DNA of 31,715 nt from an uncultured Selenomonas sp. (GTDB lineage Bacteria > Bacillota > Negativicutes > Selenomonadales > Selenomonadaceae), in NCBI GenBank assembly GCA_905372355.1, contig CAJPOT010000019.1, positions 1 to 31,715 of the forward strand, given 5' to 3'. A model generated the notes under the pieces. The model was not told the origin of the DNA, searched no databases, and was given only the letters and a program-made list of their open reading frames with translations. How positions within the stretch are numbered: position 1 is the stretch's first letter; the number at the start of each line of letters is the position of its first letter. Below are positions 28,175-31,715 of this stretch, piece by piece. The translations under genes and the position numbers were made by a program.

Positions 28175-28804
28175 ATGAAAAAATTCCTTGCTGCTGCGCT
28201 TTTCGCGTGTTCGCTCTTCTTGGCGACGCCGCAGGCGCACGCATATTCCGAGTTGGATCTCCTTGAGGGGAACTGGTACGACGACAACGGTAATCTCTTT
28301 GCCATCGTGCGCGACGGCAGGCTCAATACCTTCCGCATGGATATGATCACGATGGCGGGCAGCCCCGGCAATTTTGCTGCGGCCGTGCAGGTGCAGGAAC
28401 CGAACGGCTTCCGCAACGTGCCCGTCGAATATTCCAATGCGGCGGCAAACGACAAGGAGAAGAACAACCCGTTCTTCCGCCCGACGGTACACTTGAACGG
28501 CGTCAACGTCCACAAGGAATGGTTCCAAGTGCCCGACAGCGCCTATGATTACCTTGATGGTCATTGGTACGACGCTGACAATAACCTCGTCGCCTTTTTC
28601 CGCAATGGGACGTTCAACACCTATCCGATGACGTTCCTGAGTTTCTATGGTGTAGGAAACCACTTCGACAGCATCTTCAAGATCAACGACCACGGTACGG
28701 AGAAATACTTCGCACTGTCTCTGCATCCGACGACTGCCGGCATGAGAATCTCCATCCGCAGACTCGGCGTCGATGACTGGTCGTATGCCTCTCTGCATCA
28801 GTGA
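28175..28804 (+). CDS. Secreted protein with two internal repeats, function unknown
   Basis: A 209-residue exported protein. The signal peptide has two Lys, a hydrophobic core (about 4-18) and a signal peptidase I site AHA|Y after residue 23; Cys12 is too early for a lipobox. The mature part has two repeats 97 residues apart: residues 29-55 and 126-152 share L-x-G-x-W-Y-D-x(3)-N-L-x-A-x(2)-R-x-G-x(2)-N-T-[FY]-x-M. The NTF/NTYPM and W/Y-rich pattern suggests small beta-sheet folds, perhaps ligand-binding. AGGAGG at 28161-28166 is eight bases before the ATG. Upstream, TTGATG occurs twice 20 bases apart (28115 and 28135), a possible direct-repeat operator. A strong terminator follows, so this is a single-gene unit. 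I do not recognise the family. Confidence 0.85.
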   Translation: MKKFLAAALFACSLFLATPQAHAYSELDLLEGNWYDDNGNLFAIVRDGRLNTFRMDMITMAGSPGNFAAAVQVQEPNGFRNVPVEYSNAAANDKEKNNPFFRPTVHLNGVNVHKEWFQVPDSAYDYLDGHWYDADNNLVAFFRNGTFNTYPMTFLSFYGVGNHFDSIFKINDHGTEKYFALSLHPTTAGMRISIRRLGVDDWSYASLHQ

Positions 28805-28819
28805 TCTCGTGAAACTGAT

Positions 28820-28859
28820 AAAGATAACCGCTTGGTTGAGACCGGGCGGTTATCTTTTT
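28820..28859 (+). terminator. Terminator of the secreted protein gene
   Basis: AAAGATAACCGC at 28820-28831 pairs perfectly with GCGGTTATCTTT at 28846-28857, 14-base loop, ending in a run of five Ts (28855-28859). Confidence 0.88.
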
Positions 28860-28919
28860 GCATCTGTATGTCGTGGAAGGAACGGATGGAAGGTCTGCGC
28901 ACGGTCTGTCATAAATGTC

Positions 28920-28949
28920 TTGCGAGAGAGGGGACAATCATGATACTAT
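28920..28949 (+). promoter_or_regulatory. Possible promoter of the Ycf46-like operon
   Basis: TTGCGA at 28920-28925 and TACTAT at 28944-28949 are 18 bases apart. The fit is moderate. It lies after the upstream terminator and would give a leader of about 138 bases. The rest of the 28860-29093 gap has no plausible gene. Confidence 0.38.
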
Positions 28950-29019
28950 ATTTAATGTATGAGTTGGAATGATTAGTTTTTCACTAAGAAGGGTGAAAGA
29001 CGGGAAGCAGCATCAAGCG

Positions 29020-29057
29020 CGGCCAGCCCCTTCGACAAGAGGGGAGAGCGTCGGCCG
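29020..29057 (+). promoter_or_regulatory. Stem-loop in the leader of the Ycf46-like gene
   Basis: CGGCC at 29020-29024 pairs with GGCCG at 29053-29057. Inside, CCCCTT at 29027-29032 pairs with AGAGGGG-side bases at 29039-29044. It has no T run and ends 21 bases before the ribosome site GGAGG at 29079-29083. Confidence 0.4.
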
Positions 29058-29093
29058 ATCGGGATGAGACTTGCGTCTGGAGGTGGATGGTAG

Positions 29094-30782
29094 ATGGAGC
29101 AACATATTTCTGTGGAAAAGCACATAGCGAATCTGTGCAGAGCGCGTTTCCCGATGCTCTATATAACGACATGGGAAGAGGAGCGTGCACTGAAGACGCT
29201 GTATCGTCTGGTGAGAGATGTGGAATTCATCAAGACGGAGCGCACACTTTTTGTCTGGCGCATCACTACCGGAATCGAGAAGATAGAGAACGAAATCGAT
29301 ATTGCAGCAGGAGGCAAGAGCGAGGCGGATACGAGTGACCCTCTCAAGGCATTGGCGTTCATTCAGAAGTATGACAAGCCTGCTTTGCTCGTTCTGCTGG
29401 ATTTCCATGTATATTTCGATCAGCGCAAGCCCGAAGCCAAGGTCATTCGCAAGACCAGGGATACGGTCAATATCCTCAAAGGAGGCATCGTGCCGAAGAA
29501 CGTCATCCTGCTGGCGCCGCGTCTCATGCTGCCGAATGAACTGCAAAAAGATATTACGATCGTGGATTTCGACCTGCCGGATTACCGGGATATAGAGAAG
29601 AGCCTGCAGCGGATCATCCGGGACAACATGAGCAATACGAAGATCCGGTTCAATCTCAATGAGGGAAGCATCGAGGAATTGGCGAAAGCTGCACAGGGAT
29701 TGACGCTTCAGGAAGCCGAAAATGCTTTTGCGCGTGCGATTGTGGAGCGGGGCTGCCTTGATGAAAACAGTAGGGATATCATCGTCGAGGAGAAACGGCA
29801 GATCATCAAGAAGACAGGCGTCTTGGAATTCGTCAAAAGCAGTTTGAATCTCGACGACGTGGGAGGTCTCGGAAACCTCAAGAAATGGCTGATTAAGCGC
29901 AATAAGTCATGGCAAGGGAGGGCGGCGGCATACCACCTTCCCGCTCCCAAGGGCATCCTCATCACAGGGGTTCCAGGCTGCGGCAAGAGCCTTACGGCGA
30001 AGGCGATCAGCGCTATATGGAAACTGCCGCTCCTGCGCATGGATGTCGGAAAGATCTTCAGCGGCATCGTGGGCAGCAGCGAGGAAAACATGCGCCATGC
30101 CATCAAAACGGCAGAGGCGACGGCGCCGAGCATCCTGTGGATCGACGAAATCGAGAAAGGGTTCAGCGGTGTAGGCGCTTCCAACGACAGCGGGACATCG
30201 ACGCGCGTCTTCGGAACTTTCCTGACCTGGATGCAGGAAAAGAAGGAGTCCGTCTTCGTCGTCGCCACAGCCAACAATATCCATGCGCTGCCCTCGGAGA
30301 TGCTGCGCAAGGGGCGTTTTGATGAGATCTTTTTTGTGGATCTGCCGACGCTGTCGGAGAGAGAAGCCATCTTCAAGGTGCATTTGAAGAACCGTTTACA
30401 GAGCGAGGAAGTCAGGGGAGACTTCGAATGGTCGGAAGAGAGCTTGCTCCATCTGGCAGCGAAGACGGAGGGTTTTGTCGGGGCGGAAATCGAGAACATC
30501 GTGATCAATGGACTTTTCGAGGCTTTTTGCGAGGATCGACCGATACGCATGGAGGATTTTGACAAGGCGATCGACAATACCGTTCCGCTGGTCGTGACGC
30601 AGGCGGAGCAGATATCTTCGATTCGCGAATGGGCGAATGTGCGCGCTGTCGCCGCCACTGCGCCGGAAGATCGTCAGGACTATGTGCGGGAGGACGATGA
30701 CAGCATTGCGATCAGGAAGAAGGAAAAGGCGAAGAAGAAAGAAGTGTTCGAGCAGCGCGGCGGCAGAACGATCGATATTTGA
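29094..30782 (+). CDS. Ycf46-like AAA+ ATPase
   Basis: A 562-residue protein with a divergent N-terminal domain (about 1-260) and a C-terminal AAA+ module related to FtsH/CDC48-type ATPases. Walker A GVPGCGKS is at 292-299, Walker B with D351/E352 near SILWIDEIE, sensor 1 with N394 in VFVVATANN, and an arginine finger in LRKGRFDE. There is no protease motif or membrane segment. The C-terminal VTxxEQIxxIREWAxxRAV stretch matches the cyanobacterial and plastid-encoded Ycf46 family, whose function is poorly known. The tail ends in a lysine-rich segment. ATG 29094 has GGAGG at 29079-29083. Codons such as ATA, AGA, ACA and CGG appear more often than in neighbouring genes by eye, which may indicate transfer. 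Confidence 0.88.
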   Translation: MEQHISVEKHIANLCRARFPMLYITTWEEERALKTLYRLVRDVEFIKTERTLFVWRITTGIEKIENEIDIAAGGKSEADTSDPLKALAFIQKYDKPALLVLLDFHVYFDQRKPEAKVIRKTRDTVNILKGGIVPKNVILLAPRLMLPNELQKDITIVDFDLPDYRDIEKSLQRIIRDNMSNTKIRFNLNEGSIEELAKAAQGLTLQEAENAFARAIVERGCLDENSRDIIVEEKRQIIKKTGVLEFVKSSLNLDDVGGLGNLKKWLIKRNKSWQGRAAAYHLPAPKGILITGVPGCGKSLTAKAISAIWKLPLLRMDVGKIFSGIVGSSEENMRHAIKTAEATAPSILWIDEIEKGFSGVGASNDSGTSTRVFGTFLTWMQEKKESVFVVATANNIHALPSEMLRKGRFDEIFFVDLPTLSEREAIFKVHLKNRLQSEEVRGDFEWSEESLLHLAAKTEGFVGAEIENIVINGLFEAFCEDRPIRMEDFDKAIDNTVPLVVTQAEQISSIREWANVRAVAATAPEDRQDYVREDDDSIAIRKKEKAKKKEVFEQRGGRTIDI

Positions 30783-30796
30783 AGGGATGAGAAGAG

Positions 30797-31519
30797 ATGT
30801 CTATTTGTTTGCTGGCAATACCCGTGGCGTTGGCGATGCGGGTCGTCATGGGGGAGAAGAAGTTTGACGCATGGATAGAATCGAATACGGTGCGCTTTGC
30901 GACAAACTTCCAAAGTGATGCAGACTTGGTGCAGACGGTGAAGCAGGCAGGGTTTGATGCTGAGCCATGGGGGAAGCAGTACAAGACGCATATAGATGAA
31001 GATCTGTGGTTTCTTTGGGAATACCATGAAGACAAATGGCAGGCGAATTTCAGCAAGAGCGACGATACAGATAAGATACGGGAATTCTTCAAAGAGCTGC
31101 AGCGAAGAGCGAATCGGCAGATCCTTTATGTCGCTCCGCAGACACAGAAGATCGAGCCCAAGGTGGAACAGTCGCTTCCGACGATCTATGCCGATGGCGC
31201 TCTCCTCATGGGCGTGCTGCAGAAATATGGCGCCCAGCCGACGAGAGTAAATGAAAGGGAAGTTTCCTGTGCGATCGATGGCATCCGCATGAGCTTCAAG
31301 CAGGCATCGCCTGAAACACCGTATGAGATGACCTTCGACGGGAAGAAGGATGCGCGGGAAGTCTACGACACCCTGCGGAAATTGGATGAGGGCTATCAAG
31401 GCGCTGTTCAGGAGAGGACATATCTGGCTGTGAAGAAGAAACTGGAAGATCGGCGGCTGAATATCGAGGATGAAGAAATCCTTGAGGACAACTCGATCGT
31501 ATTGACCATTTCCCTTTAG
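30797..31519 (+). CDS. Unrecognised protein encoded after the Ycf46-like ATPase
   Basis: A 240-residue protein without an assigned family. The N-terminus has a hydrophobic stretch (about residues 3-18) that could be a membrane anchor, signal sequence or buried strand, then a mixed alpha/beta region with DADLVQTVKQAGFD, and a C-terminal half with YLAVKKKLEDRRLN followed by a short ILEDNSIVLTISL strand. The first and last parts faintly recall DUF1257/Ycf35-type proteins, which co-occur with Ycf46, but the match is by eye only. ATG 30797 is 14 bases after the ATPase stop, with AGAAGAG before it, so the two are co-transcribed. A substrate or adaptor for the ATPase is a reasonable guess, not shown. 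Confidence 0.75.
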   Translation: MSICLLAIPVALAMRVVMGEKKFDAWIESNTVRFATNFQSDADLVQTVKQAGFDAEPWGKQYKTHIDEDLWFLWEYHEDKWQANFSKSDDTDKIREFFKELQRRANRQILYVAPQTQKIEPKVEQSLPTIYADGALLMGVLQKYGAQPTRVNEREVSCAIDGIRMSFKQASPETPYEMTFDGKKDAREVYDTLRKLDEGYQGAVQERTYLAVKKKLEDRRLNIEDEEILEDNSIVLTISL

Positions 31520-31578
31520 AAGCAATGGCGACGAAAGGTCGTCGAAAGCCTTGGAGCTATGGAACGGAGGCGATCGTC

Positions 31579-31715
31579 TTGGAATTAGATGTGAATCAAG
31601 CAGATCGAGATGCCTTTCTGCTTTTGCCTAGAATCAATCGGAAAGAGGCGGAAGAAATCGTTGCGGAGCGCAGCAGACGGGGAGGGTTTTCGTCGTTTGC
31701 TGAATTCATGGATCT
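31579..31715 (+). CDS. Helix-hairpin-helix protein, start only (cut by window edge)
   Basis: The visible 45 residues, beginning MELDVNQADRDAF, have the layout of a ComEA-type helix-hairpin-helix module: LDVNQAD, a LPRI turn, EAEEIVAER, then GGFSSFAEFMDL. In known proteins this binds DNA or mediates protein contact. TTG 31579 is favoured because CGGAGG at 31565-31570 is eight bases upstream. The same frame opens earlier at ATG 31525, five bases after the preceding stop, adding 18 basic residues with only a weak AGAAG site. The remainder lies outside the window, so the full function is open. Confidence 0.65.
   Translation, partial: MELDVNQADRDAFLLLPRINRKEAEEIVAERSRRGGFSSFAEFMD

Overview
The window looks like chromosomal core DNA from a GC-rich, non-sporulating Firmicute of the Negativicutes, most likely a Selenomonas-like organism. 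This rests on the Bacillus/Clostridium-type gene order (mfd, spoVB-like flippase, yabN-like, hup, divIC, yabR, tilS, hpt, ftsH, then birA, coaX, dusB), the missing sporulation genes that accompany this order in spore formers, strong Shine-Dalgarno sites with many GTG/TTG starts, and a GlnRS. The genus is an inference. Almost all genes are on the + strand; only a DUF4931-type gene at 9729-10496 is on the - strand.

Layout. 1-6147: a fragment of a dispersed repeat, glnS with a small unknown gene, an ArsB/NhaD-type transporter, and leuS. 6148-13234: mfd, a convergent spacer with inverted repeats, the divergent DUF4931 gene, then a translationally coupled flippase and lipid kinase. 13300-18250: tRNA-Leu(CAA) with its own promoter and terminator, a YabN-like tetrapyrrole-methylase protein lacking MazG, HU, then an SDR oxidoreductase, an MGDG-synthase-like glycosyltransferase and a duplicated zinc-ribbon protein where yabO/yabP/yabQ would often be, then divIC and yabR. 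18263-22609: tilS and hpt (overlapping), then ftsH behind its own strong promoter. 22627-27986: birA, coaX, dusB, an M18 aminopeptidase and a CDF metal transporter, tightly packed. 27987-28860: a second copy of the dispersed repeat and a small secreted two-repeat protein with a strong terminator. 28920-31715: a separate-looking operon of a Ycf46-like AAA+ ATPase, an unrecognised 240-residue protein, and the start of a helix-hairpin-helix protein cut by the window edge.

How they fit together. Most of the window is housekeeping: tRNA charging, tRNA-Ile lysidine formation, tRNA dihydrouridylation, transcription-coupled repair, division, envelope lipid and polymer handling, membrane proteolysis, and biotin and CoA cofactor supply. 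The parts least explained by known biology are the Ycf46-like operon at the right end, the duplicated zinc-ribbon protein, the secreted repeat protein, and a short element with terminal inverted repeats seen at both ends of the window. I did not see a CRISPR array, an insertion sequence with a transposase, rRNA or a prophage.
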